Below are positions 27,046-35,265 of a stretch of 64,000 nucleotides of DNA, piece by piece (position 1 is the first letter of the stretch; each line of letters starts with the position of its first letter). Origin of the DNA: B18-G4 sp032250805 (GTDB lineage: Bacteria > Bacteroidota > Bacteroidia > Bacteroidales > B18-G4). The notes below the pieces were generated by a model. The model was not told the DNA's origin and searched no databases. It was given only the letters and a program-made list of their open reading frames with translations. The stretch is from NCBI GenBank assembly GCA_032250805.1, contig JAVVEM010000010.1:1-64000 (forward strand). The letters run 5' to 3'. The translations under genes and the position numbers were made by a program.

Positions 27046-27099
27046 ATTTGGCAGGCAGTTTAGTATTTGACCGTAGTATGCGGGATTCAGCATCCGGTA

Positions 27100-27675
27100 T
27101 TATTTATCAATCCGGGATATCAATTCTTCAATGACTTCAGGAAAATGTTTGTGCTCCAGCTGGTGTATGCGTTCGGCTATGGTTTCAGGCGTGTCGTTGG
27201 AAAGAATGTTGAATTTTTCCTGAAAAACAATATCACCCTCGTCATACTTTTCGTTTACAAGATGTATTGTGATGCCGGTTTCCTTTTCTCCTGCCCCGAT
27301 CACGGCTTTATGAACATTGTCGCCATACATGCCTTTTCCCCCGAATTTGGGTAATAAGGCCGGATGGATATTTACAATGCGATTGGGCCATGAATGCAGA
27401 ATATTGGCTGGAATAAGCCATAGAAAGCCTGCCAAAACAATAAAGTCGATGCCGATATCACGCATGATATCATGCACCCGGCTGCTTTCATAAAACAACT
27501 CCCTGTTAAAAACATACGAAGGAACCCCCAGTTGCGAGGCCCGTTCAAGCACATAAGCTTTTTCATTATTTGAGAGAAGCAATGATACTTCCACATCCTC
27601 ATGACCGGTAAAATATTCGATGATCTTCTGTGCATTTGTACCGTTTCCTGAAGCAAAAATGGCAATCCTTTTCAT
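27100..27675 (-). CDS. purN: Phosphoribosylglycinamide formyltransferase
   Basis: A 191-residue formyl-transferase converting GAR to FGAR with 10-formyl-THF, the third step of purine synthesis. The GAR-binding N-terminus is MKRIAIFASGNGTN. The catalytic triad is N102 and H104 in VNIHPALLP, and D145 in EKYDEGDIV. Length is typical. It is divergent from acpP, an arrangement common in Bacteroidota. Confidence 0.95.
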   Translation of the reverse strand: MKRIAIFASGNGTNAQKIIEYFTGHEDVEVSLLLSNNEKAYVLERASQLGVPSYVFNRELFYESSRVHDIMRDIGIDFIVLAGFLWLIPANILHSWPNRIVNIHPALLPKFGGKGMYGDNVHKAVIGAGEKETGITIHLVNEKYDEGDIVFQEKFNILSNDTPETIAERIHQLEHKHFPEVIEELISRIDK

Positions 27676-27864
27676 TTTTTTTCAATTTAGGCCAGAAAAA
27701 AAGACGGCCAGTGTTAGCTTCGCCAAAGTTACATTTAATGTTTATACGCATCAATAAATGAGATCAATGTATGTATATTACTACATATATTTGATTTCAT
27801 GCGACTTACAAATCTAAAACATCAAAATTATTATATTTCTTTTGGTTTTTCTTATGAAAATTGC

Positions 27865-27872
27865 TTTCTTTG
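27865..27872 (+). promoter_or_regulatory. Putative acpP -7 box
   Basis: TTTCTTTG is one mismatch from TAnnTTTG and lies 28 bp before the acpP ATG. A TTTGG sits about 20 bp upstream (27840-27844), a reasonable -33 element. The position supports the 27901 start over an in-frame ATG at 27799. Confidence 0.4.
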
Positions 27873-27900
27873 CGGCTTGTATAACCAAAATTTTAAAGAT

Positions 27901-28137
27901 ATGTCTGACATTGCCACAAGAGTAAAATCAATTATCGTAGACAAACTCGGAGTTGATGAAAATGAAGTTACCCCAGAAGCAAGCTTCACAAATGACCTCG
28001 GAGCTGATTCATTGGACACCGTCGAATTGATCATGGAATTCGAAAAGGAATTCAACATTGCCATCCCGGATGATCAGGCAGAAAAGATCGGATCGGTAGG
28101 AGAAGCAATCAAGTACATTGAAGATAACGCTAAATAA
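27901..28137 (+). CDS. acpP: Acyl carrier protein
   Basis: A 78-residue acidic four-helix protein beginning MSDIATRVKSIIVDKLG. Phosphopantetheine attaches to S37 in LGADSLDTVELIM. It carries acyl intermediates in fatty-acid synthesis. An upstream in-frame extension with many aromatic residues was rejected because the core family begins at 27901. It is followed after 18 bp by fabF and then rnc. Confidence 0.97.
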   Translation: MSDIATRVKSIIVDKLGVDENEVTPEASFTNDLGADSLDTVELIMEFEKEFNIAIPDDQAEKIGSVGEAIKYIEDNAK

Positions 28138-28155
28138 GAACTTATACCCTGCTGC

Positions 28156-29409
28156 ATGGAGCTGAAAAGAGTAGTTGTAACAGGTTTAGGGGCCGTGACC
28201 CCTTTGGGCAATACCGTTAAGGATACCTGGAACGGGTTGGTCAATGGGGTCAGCGGTGCCGATATGATCACCCATTTCGACGCCACTGAATTTAAAACCA
28301 AATTCGCATGTGAGGTCAAGGGTTTTGATCAGAATGACTTCTTCGACCGGAAGGAAGCCCGAAAACACGACCAATACGCCAAATTCGGCCTGGTTTCATC
28401 TGATGAAGCCATTGCTGATTCAGGCCTTGATCTTGAAACAATTGACAAGAACCGTGTTGGTGTAATCTGGGCATCCGGCATTGGAGGGATACAAACCTTC
28501 CAGGATGAAGTCAGAGCCTGGGCCCTGGGAAATGGGGTTCCGCGTTTCAATCCTTTTTTCATCCCCAAAATGATTGCCGATATTGCAGCCGGGCATATCT
28601 CTATCAAGCATGGGTTCAGGGGGCCCAACTATGCCACCGTTTCTGCCTGTGCTTCATCAGCCAATGCACTGGCTGATGCTTTCAATTATATCCGCCTGGG
28701 CAAGGCCATTGCCTTTGTTACCGGGGGTTCTGAAGCTTCCATCACCGAAGGTGGTGTTGGCGGTTTCAACGCTATGCATGCCATTTCCACCCGTAACGAT
28801 GATCCCAAAACGGGCTCCCGTCCGTTCGACAAAGACCGTGATGGCTTTGTTTTGGGTGAAGGTGGTTGCGCACTTATTTTTGAAGAATATGAACATGCTG
28901 TCAGCAGAGGAGCAAAAATCTATGCTGAGGTTGCAGGAGCAGGGCTTTCGGCAGATGCCTACCACATGACTTCACCCCATCCCGAAGGACTGGGAGCAAG
29001 CCTGTCGATGGAAGCCGCACTGGATGATGCAGGAATGAAACCAGAAGATATTGACCATATCAATACGCATGGTACATCCACGCCACTTGGTGATATTTCT
29101 GAACCAAGGGCAATCATTTCCACCTTTGGCGAGCATGCATATAAGATCAACATTAATTCCACCAAATCGATGACAGGCCACCTGCTTGGTGCCGCCGGTG
29201 CCATTGAGTCAATTGCTACAGTGCTGGCCATCAACAAGGATATTATACCACCTACCATTAACCACTTTACCGATGATCCTGACATCGACAGCAAGCTGAA
29301 CTTTACCTATCATAAAGCAGTAGAACGGGTTGTTAATGCAGCATTAACAAACACCTTTGGTTTTGGCGGTCATAATGTTTCAATCATTTTCAAGAAGTTC
29401 GACAACTAA
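28156..29409 (+). CDS. fabF: 3-oxoacyl-ACP synthase II
   Basis: A 417-residue condensing enzyme elongating acyl-ACP with malonyl-ACP. The catalytic triad is C165 in TVSACASSAN, H305 in INTHGTSTPLGD and H342 in STKSMTGHLLGAAG. The N-terminus VVVTGLGAVTPLG and the C-terminal TFGFGGHN are typical. It is 18 bp downstream of acpP. Its end overlaps the start of rnc. Confidence 0.97.
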   Translation: MELKRVVVTGLGAVTPLGNTVKDTWNGLVNGVSGADMITHFDATEFKTKFACEVKGFDQNDFFDRKEARKHDQYAKFGLVSSDEAIADSGLDLETIDKNRVGVIWASGIGGIQTFQDEVRAWALGNGVPRFNPFFIPKMIADIAAGHISIKHGFRGPNYATVSACASSANALADAFNYIRLGKAIAFVTGGSEASITEGGVGGFNAMHAISTRNDDPKTGSRPFDKDRDGFVLGEGGCALIFEEYEHAVSRGAKIYAEVAGAGLSADAYHMTSPHPEGLGASLSMEAALDDAGMKPEDIDHINTHGTSTPLGDISEPRAIISTFGEHAYKININSTKSMTGHLLGAAGAIESIATVLAINKDIIPPTINHFTDDPDIDSKLNFTYHKAVERVVNAALTNTFGFGGHNVSIIFKKFDN

Positions 29410-30136
29410 GGAAATATTGAGTCATTTTAAGAAATCTTCAGCACATTTATCCGATCCGCTGGATATAAGTGGATCGTTGAAGAATATTTTTGGTTTTCGC
29501 CCGAAAAACCTCCACCTCTATAAACTCGCTTTCAGGCATAAATCAGCAAATAAAGATATCAACGGCATTAAGATCAACAATGAACGTCTCGAATATCTGG
29601 GAGATGCCGTTCTGGGTTCGGTGGTTGCAGATTACCTGTTCAAAAAATTCCCATATAAAGGAGAAGGCTTTCTTACCGAAATGCGGTCAAAGATCGTTTG
29701 TCGGTCTAATCTTGAAAAACTTTCGCGCAAACTTGCCCTCGATAAGCTCATTGAATCAAGTCCGGATACCTTTTCTTCTGCAAAATCAATGCGGGGAGAC
29801 GCATTTGAAGCCTTTATCGGAGCCTTATACCTCGACAAAGGTTATGCTTTTACACAAAAGGTGATCACAAAAAGGATTATCAGCATTCATATCGATATCG
29901 ACAACCTTGAGCAAACCGAAACGAACTTTAAAAGTAAACTCATTGAATGGGCCCAAAAGGAAAGAAAAGAAGTTGACTTCAGGGTGATTGGCGACAAAGG
30001 CGATAAAAATTTAAAACAATACGAAATCGAAATCTTTGTTGATGATCAACCCATTAGCACAGGAGTCGATTTTTCGATCAAAGGGGCAGAAAAGATCGCT
30101 GCCGAAAAAGCATGTCATATCCTGATGATCGATTAA
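29375..30136 (+). CDS. rnc: Ribonuclease III
   Basis: A double-stranded RNA endonuclease for rRNA and mRNA processing. The RNase III signature NNERLEYLGDAVLGSVV is followed by GEGFLTEMRSKIV and the metal-binding region MRGDAFEAFIGALYLDKGY. A C-terminal dsRBD spans about the last 70 residues (NFKSKLIEWAQKE to KGAEKIAAEKAC). The start is uncertain: ATGs at 29357 and 29375 lie inside fabF, and a TTG at 29417 lies just after it. The overlap implies translational coupling to fabF. Confidence 0.92.
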   Translation: MFQSFSRSSTTKEILSHFKKSSAHLSDPLDISGSLKNIFGFRPKNLHLYKLAFRHKSANKDINGIKINNERLEYLGDAVLGSVVADYLFKKFPYKGEGFLTEMRSKIVCRSNLEKLSRKLALDKLIESSPDTFSSAKSMRGDAFEAFIGALYLDKGYAFTQKVITKRIISIHIDIDNLEQTETNFKSKLIEWAQKERKEVDFRVIGDKGDKNLKQYEIEIFVDDQPISTGVDFSIKGAEKIAAEKACHILMID

Positions 30137-30233
30137 AGCTTCCTTATTATTTTTCACCTTTCTGCTCCGATTATTTTTTCCCGGATTTAAAGTTGCAAAT
30201 ATTCTGTAATTTTATCCTTTCGACTAAATCAAA

Positions 30234-30713
30234 ATGGCAAAAAGGAAAAATACCCTTTATATTCAGCGTGATCAGCATATCAGCCTGATTGGTATTTCCT
30301 GTCATTTGAAATCGTACAGGCTTTCATTTTCGATTAATAAGATGCTGAATTTCAGGCTTCAGCGTATTGATGACTTTGAAATACCCAACCATGGCGGTGA
30401 GGATATCCTTGGCTTTCCGATACTTTTATTTAATGCTGACGAGATGAAAAACCATTTTTGCCTGATCAGCAATCACCACCCCCAGAGAAAACTGATCCCT
30501 GCATTACGCCAGGTAGATTATTTTCTGATCGCCAAAAATCCCATCGATAAATACACAAAGGAGAAAATCCTCGCCCGGTTGCGAAACATTTCGCAGGTGG
30601 TGGCAGCATATGAGATTGATGCAAACGGGACAAAAGATCTCGATGTGCTTCTTGAAGAGATGGAACTTCACCTGCTCATGTCGCAACGAAAGAGAACTTC
30701 AGCGCAGGCATGA
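30234..30713 (+). CDS. IPExxxVDY family protein
   Basis: A 159-residue protein of a Bacteroidota-specific family of unknown function. The motif that names the family is present as LIPALRQVDYFLI (Ala instead of Glu in the third position of the IPE part). An N-terminal half with alternating strands precedes it, and the C-terminal part is helical. Members usually sit between rnc and pyruvate kinase; here rnc is upstream as expected, but no pyk follows. Confidence 0.85.
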   Translation: MAKRKNTLYIQRDQHISLIGISCHLKSYRLSFSINKMLNFRLQRIDDFEIPNHGGEDILGFPILLFNADEMKNHFCLISNHHPQRKLIPALRQVDYFLIAKNPIDKYTKEKILARLRNISQVVAAYEIDANGTKDLDVLLEEMELHLLMSQRKRTSAQA

Positions 30714-30740
30714 TATATATCAAACAGCATTGCGGGAGCA

Positions 30741-30772
30741 TTGGCATTGATGCGGCTTTTTTAATACTTTTG
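30741..30772 (+). promoter_or_regulatory. Promoter of the TPR lipoprotein gene
   Basis: TTGG (30741-30744), a 20-bp spacer and TACTTTTG (30765-30772) match the Bacteroidota -33/-7 pattern. The ATG lies 25 bp downstream. Confidence 0.65.
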
Positions 30773-30797
30773 CAAACAAAACTAAATTATTCTTCAA

Positions 30798-31583
30798 ATG
30801 AAATACAATCTTATAAAGAGCATTCTTTTCATCACATTATTTAGCTTTCTGGTTTCGTGCAATAACCAGCCCGCTTCAGAAAAACAATCAGCCGGGCAGG
30901 AAGACACTGCTTCGGCCTTTGAAAGCAGCAAGCCAGACAAAGAAACGGTTCTGTCTGCCGAACCTGATGAAAAAGGTTCAGTTACAATAGACCTTGCTGA
31001 ACAGGCTGACGGAATAGTGAATAATCAGGAAACAGCCTTGCTTTTCAACAAAGGGACAACGGCCTTCAGTAACGGTGACTTTGCCGCCGGAGTTGAGTTT
31101 TTTAAAGAGATTGTAAGCAAGAATCCCGACAACCGGAAGGCCTGGTATAATCTTGGACTGGGATATTTCAAATTAGAACGATTTGCCGAATCCCTGCAGG
31201 CTTTTAGCCGGGCCATCGAGATTTTACCGGATGATGCCATTTCGATACAATATCGTGGCCGCGTGTATTATATGATGGGAAATTACGCAAAAGCCCGGGA
31301 TGATTACGACCGGGTTCTTGAACTGAAACCTGATGATGCGGTAGCCTGGTACAACAGGGGTACTGCCTTCGGAGCCTTAAAATTGTACCGGAAAGCGCTG
31401 GAAGATTTTAATAAGGCCATCGAATTAGATGATGATTATGCATTGGCATATTTTAACCGTGGCCTTGCCCATTATTTTCTGGGGATGATGCATGAAGCCT
31501 GCGTTGATTGGAGAAAAGCCCATAATTTGGGCCATTATGAAGCCGAAAAAGCGCTGCGCACTTATTGCGAAAGCAATGAATAG
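30798..31583 (+). CDS. Tetratricopeptide repeat lipoprotein
   Basis: A 261-residue lipoprotein with lipobox LVSC (C21) and an acidic, Ser-rich linker. At least four TPR units follow: KGTTAFSNGDFAAGVEFF, WYNLGLGYFKLERFAESL, AWYNRGTAFGALKLYRKAL and AYFNRGLAHYFLGMMHEA. It is likely a membrane-attached scaffold for protein-protein contacts, facing the periplasm. The partner is unknown. The nitroreductase gene follows by 27 bp. Confidence 0.88.
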   Translation: MKYNLIKSILFITLFSFLVSCNNQPASEKQSAGQEDTASAFESSKPDKETVLSAEPDEKGSVTIDLAEQADGIVNNQETALLFNKGTTAFSNGDFAAGVEFFKEIVSKNPDNRKAWYNLGLGYFKLERFAESLQAFSRAIEILPDDAISIQYRGRVYYMMGNYAKARDDYDRVLELKPDDAVAWYNRGTAFGALKLYRKALEDFNKAIELDDDYALAYFNRGLAHYFLGMMHEACVDWRKAHNLGHYEAEKALRTYCESNE

Positions 31584-31610
31584 AAGTCTCCGAAAATTTA
31601 AACAGAAAAA

Positions 31611-32120
31611 ATGGATGCGATCAAAACCATACTTGGCAGAAGAAGTATCAGAAAGTACACCAACAGGCCTGTGCCGCAAGAAGTAGTTAAAACAATGCTG
31701 AATGCAGCGATGCATGCTCCCACAGCAAGGAACATACAACCCTGGCATTTTGTGGTGGTCGACGACAGGGCCACGCTCGATCAACTGGCTGAGGCCCACC
31801 CTTATGCAAAAATGCTAAAGGAGGCCACCCTGGCCATCCTGGTTTGCGGCGACAAAAAGCTTCAGGAAATGGATGGTTATATTGTTCAGGACTGCTCAGC
31901 TGCAACACAAAATATTTTACTTGCTGCCCATGCCAACGGGCTTGGTGGTGTGTGGCTTGGCATGTACCCCAGAGAAAAGCGTATGGAAGATGTTGGCCGG
32001 CTGCTGAATATTCCTGAACACATCCTACCGGTATCCTTGATCTCAATTGGCTACCCCGATGAGACCAAAGAAACACCTGAAAGATATAAGACCGACAGGG
32101 TACACTATAATGGTTTTTAA
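31611..32120 (+). CDS. Nitroreductase family FMN protein
   Basis: A 169-residue FMN-dependent oxidoreductase. The N-terminal FMN-binding segment ILGRRSIRKYTNRPVP, MHAPTARNIQPWHFVVV and the helix with SAATQNILLAAHANGLGGVWLGMYP, then LISIGYPDET, are complete. It uses NAD(P)H to reduce nitro compounds or related substrates. The true substrate is unknown. A deleted paralogous or related copy lies at 26810-27045. Confidence 0.92.
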   Translation: MDAIKTILGRRSIRKYTNRPVPQEVVKTMLNAAMHAPTARNIQPWHFVVVDDRATLDQLAEAHPYAKMLKEATLAILVCGDKKLQEMDGYIVQDCSAATQNILLAAHANGLGGVWLGMYPREKRMEDVGRLLNIPEHILPVSLISIGYPDETKETPERYKTDRVHYNGF

Positions 32121-32136
32121 GCTTTTTGGAAAGATA

Positions 32137-32376
32137 TTACTCAGCCAGGATCAGAACCTTATTTTTGAGCACCTCGATCACTCCGCCCTTTATTTCGAAA
32201 AACTGTTCCTGTCCTTTATTATCCTTAACCCTGACCTTTCCTTCTTTTAAAACAGAGATCAGGGGGGCATGATTATTCAGGATCTCAAAAGAGCCATCAA
32301 TACCGGGAAGTTGAATCAGGCTGACTTCGCCGGTAAAAACTGATTTGTCGGGTGTAAGGATTTCAAGGTTCATCAT
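32137..32376 (-). CDS. atpC: ATP synthase epsilon subunit, short form
   Basis: A 79-residue N-terminal beta-sandwich domain (MNLEILTPDKSVFTGEVSLIQLPGIDGSFEIL then NHAPLISVLKEGKVRV). The C-terminal helical hairpin of longer epsilon subunits is absent, as usual in Bacteroidota. It lies 6 bp downstream of the atpD stop and is part of the F1 central stalk. Confidence 0.95.
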   Translation of the reverse strand: MMNLEILTPDKSVFTGEVSLIQLPGIDGSFEILNNHAPLISVLKEGKVRVKDNKGQEQFFEIKGGVIEVLKNKVLILAE

Positions 32377-32382
32377 GCCTGA

Positions 32383-33897
32383 TTATTTTTCATCAGCTTC
32401 GCTATGCATTCGTTTTCCTTTTTCTATGGCTTCTTCAATTGTGCCAACCAGGTTGAAGGCCGACTCAGGATATTCATCCACTTCACCATCCATGATCATG
32501 TTAAAGCCCTTGATGGTTTCCTCAATCGAAACCATTGTTCCCGGTATGCCGGTAAACTGCTCGGCAACATGGAAAGGCTGGGAAAGAAACCGGGATACCC
32601 TTCTGGCCCTGTGAACAATACGTTTATCTTCTTCGGAAAGTTCTTCCATCCCCAGAATGGCAATAATATCCTGAAGTTCTTTATAGCGTTGAAGGATGTT
32701 TTTTACCCGTTGAGCTGTGTTATAATGTTCTTCCCCCACAACATCGGGAGAGAGTATCCTCGAAGTTGAATCAAGGGGGTCGACGGCAGGATAAATTCCA
32801 AGTTCGGAAATCTTGCGGCTCAATACTGTTGTTGCATCAAGGTGGGCAAATGTTGTTGCCGGAGCCGGGTCGGTAAGGTCATCAGCCGGAACATAAACAG
32901 CCTGCACAGAAGTAATTGATCCCCGCTTTGTAGAGGTGATCCTTTCCTGCAGGATGCCCATTTCCGTAGCCAGTGTAGGCTGATAACCCACTGCCGAGGG
33001 CATTCTGCCAAGCAAGGCAGAAACTTCAGAACCTGCCTGTGTAAACCTGAAAATATTATCGATAAAAAAGAGAATGTCGCGGCCACCGGATTTTTCATCT
33101 CCGTCGCGAAAATATTCGGCCATGGTCAGGCCTGAGAGGGCAACTCGTGCACGGGCACCCGGAGGTTCGTTCATCTGTCCGAAAACGAGTGTAGCCTGCG
33201 ATTCTGCAAGTTCTTTTTTGTCGACTTTCGAGAGGTCCCAGCCCCCTTTTTCCATGTCTTCAATAAATGCTTTACCATATTTGATCACACCTGATTCGAT
33301 CATTTCCCTCAACAGGTCATTGCCTTCACGTGTACGCTCACCAACACCCCCAAATACGGATAGTCCGGCATATTTCTTGGCTATATTATTAATCAGCTCC
33401 ATGATGATCACGGTTTTCCCAACGCCCGCACCACCAAACAGGCCGATCTTACCACCCTTGGAGTAGGGTTCGATCAGGTCGATCACCTTTATACCGGTGT
33501 AAAGCACCTCTTTTGATGTTGAGAGGTTTTCGAAAAGCGGGGGATCCCTGTGAATGGGTGAAGATGTTTTTCCTTTCACCGGATCCATACCATCGATAGT
33601 TTGTCCAATCACGTTAAACAGGCGCCCTTTGATATCGTCGCCTGTAGGCATTGAAATTGGTTTTCCGGTGGAGATCACGTCCATGCCACGACGCAAGCCG
33701 TCAGTTGAATCCATGGCAACAGTTCTTATTGTGCTCTCGCCAATATCCTGTTGGCATTCCAATACGATCACATCACCATCTTTTTTGGTAACTTCAAGTG
33801 CATCGTAAATATTGGGAAGATGAGAGTCATCTTCAAAGCTGACATCAACCACCGGGCCGATAACCTGCGAGATAATACCTTTTATCTTATTACTCAT
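32383..33897 (-). CDS. atpD: ATP synthase beta subunit
   Basis: The catalytic F1 beta subunit, 504 residues from the ATG at 33897. The P-loop GGAGVGKT, the catalytic region VFGGVGERTREGNDL, FFIDNIFRFTQAGSEVSALLGRMPSAVGYQPTL (beta signature) and ALSGLTMAEYFRD are all intact. An in-frame ATG at 33921 would overlap the -7 box at 33919-33926 and was not used. Bacteroidota often keep atpDC apart from the other ATP synthase genes, as here. Confidence 0.97.
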   Translation of the reverse strand: MSNKIKGIISQVIGPVVDVSFEDDSHLPNIYDALEVTKKDGDVIVLECQQDIGESTIRTVAMDSTDGLRRGMDVISTGKPISMPTGDDIKGRLFNVIGQTIDGMDPVKGKTSSPIHRDPPLFENLSTSKEVLYTGIKVIDLIEPYSKGGKIGLFGGAGVGKTVIIMELINNIAKKYAGLSVFGGVGERTREGNDLLREMIESGVIKYGKAFIEDMEKGGWDLSKVDKKELAESQATLVFGQMNEPPGARARVALSGLTMAEYFRDGDEKSGGRDILFFIDNIFRFTQAGSEVSALLGRMPSAVGYQPTLATEMGILQERITSTKRGSITSVQAVYVPADDLTDPAPATTFAHLDATTVLSRKISELGIYPAVDPLDSTSRILSPDVVGEEHYNTAQRVKNILQRYKELQDIIAILGMEELSEEDKRIVHRARRVSRFLSQPFHVAEQFTGIPGTMVSIEETIKGFNMIMDGEVDEYPESAFNLVGTIEEAIEKGKRMHSEADEK

Positions 33898-33918
33898 AAT
33901 TAACGGGAAAATTTTTCG

Positions 33919-33926
33919 CAAAGATA
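33919..33926 (-). promoter_or_regulatory. atpD -7 box
   Basis: TATCTTTG on the minus strand is a perfect TAnnTTTG match, 21 bp upstream of the atpD ATG at 33897. The rest of the 264-bp stretch between lspA and atpD shows no gene. Confidence 0.65.
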
Positions 33927-34161
33927 TAATATTCTATGATTTAGCGAAGAGGAATAAGATGATTTTTTAGAATTTATATAAATAAGGGATGAGGCTATAG
34001 CGGCAATGAGTGCTTCACTATTACAATATATTTCACTGCATGGGTTGAAGGCCAACATGCTTATGGAGTTTCCGGCTTCGCCAGGATAGCCGAAAGCTGA
34101 CAGGATATCAATAAAATTCTCCTTCGATCCCGTCCGAAGGATCCTGGCATTTAATCCTGAA

Positions 34162-34797
34162 TTAAATTTTCTTAAAAAACCTTTTCTGGAAAACAATAAG
34201 GATGATTACGCCGGTAGTGATGGCTGCATCGGCCACATTAAATACAGGCCTGAAAAATGTAAAAGAATCACCGCCCAAAAAAGGCAGCCAGTCCGGATAT
34301 GACCCATTGTAGATGGGAAAATAAAACATATCAACGACTTTGCCATGCAAGAAGCTTCCGTATCCACCGGCCTCAGGCATGAATTCCGCAACGGAATGAA
34401 AACTGCTCTGACTAAATATCATTCCATAAAAAACACTATCGACAATATTTCCAAGGGCCCCGACAAAAACCAGCGAAACACTAAATATCAATCCTTTATG
34501 TGATTTTGTTTTGGTAAGATAAACCAGGTACCATCCGATGAGTGCAACGGCGATAATCCTGAAAATACTTAATGCCAGCTTCCCGTATCCGCCTCCGAGG
34601 GTCATCCCAAAAGCCATGCCTTCATTTTCGGTAAAATGAATAAAAAACCAATTGCTGATGACCGAAAACTCTTCGCCCAGCATCATCGAGGTTTTTATCC
34701 ATACTTTAAGGGCCTGATCAGCAACAAGAATCAGGAATACTGTAAGAAAGACCAGGTAAGACCGTTTCAAAACCAGTTTTGTATTGTAAATTAACAA
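34162..34797 (-). CDS. lspA: Lipoprotein signal peptidase (signal peptidase II)
   Basis: A 211-residue inner-membrane aspartyl protease that removes signal peptides from prolipoproteins. Four hydrophobic segments are visible. The catalytic aspartates are D120 in GALGNIVDSVFYG and D190 in VFNVADAAITTG. The N-terminal VADQALKVWIK is typical. It is longer than the E. coli enzyme because of a loop before the last helix, common in Bacteroidota. It is third in the ileS-dksA-lspA order. Confidence 0.95.
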   Translation of the reverse strand: MLIYNTKLVLKRSYLVFLTVFLILVADQALKVWIKTSMMLGEEFSVISNWFFIHFTENEGMAFGMTLGGGYGKLALSIFRIIAVALIGWYLVYLTKTKSHKGLIFSVSLVFVGALGNIVDSVFYGMIFSQSSFHSVAEFMPEAGGYGSFLHGKVVDMFYFPIYNGSYPDWLPFLGGDSFTFFRPVFNVADAAITTGVIILIVFQKRFFKKI

Positions 34798-34837
34798 TGA
34801 TGAATGTTACAAATCATCTCTATGAAATAAATGATCG

Positions 34838-35239
34838 CTAATTATACTGGTTATTTTTTGCCTCAATACTCAGCGTAGCATGAGGTACGCTTCTTAGTCT
34901 TTCCTTGGAGATGAGTTTTCCTGTGACCCTGCAAACACCATATGTTTTATTTTCAATTCGTACAAGGGCATTTTCAAGATTTTGTATGAATTTGCTCTGC
35001 CGGGCTGCCAGGCGGCTGTTTTCCTCTTTTGATAAGACCTGGTATCCTTCTTCCAATACTTTAAATGTAGGGGAAGTATCGTTTGTACCGTGATCATTGG
35101 CATTTGTATATGCTTCGGTGAGCAGTTTCAGGTCGTTGCGGGCTTTTTCAAGTTTCGCTTCGATAATCGCTTTGAATTCTGCAAGTTCTTCATCAGAATA
35201 ACGTGTCTTTTTCTCTTCTGGTTTTTCCTTCTTTGCCAT
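34838..35239 (-). CDS. TraR/DksA-like C4 zinc finger family protein, degenerate finger
   Basis: A 133-residue protein with a lysine-rich N-terminus, a coiled-coil central region (about 20-90) and a C-terminal remnant of the zinc finger. The remnant reads YGVCRVTGKLISKERLRSVPHATLSIEAK, so only one Cys of the usual four remains; this is the normal Bacteroidota form. DksA-type proteins bind the RNA polymerase secondary channel. It lies 26 bp after ileS and 40 bp before lspA. Confidence 0.9.
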   Translation of the reverse strand: MAKKEKPEEKKTRYSDEELAEFKAIIEAKLEKARNDLKLLTEAYTNANDHGTNDTSPTFKVLEEGYQVLSKEENSRLAARQSKFIQNLENALVRIENKTYGVCRVTGKLISKERLRSVPHATLSIEAKNNQYN

Positions 35240-35265
35240 AAGTCCTGATATTAAAAATGATACAA

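Noticed and set aside
33898..34161. Short minus-strand frame between lspA and atpD
   Set aside because: It overlaps both the lspA end and the atpD promoter, and has no recognisable similarity.
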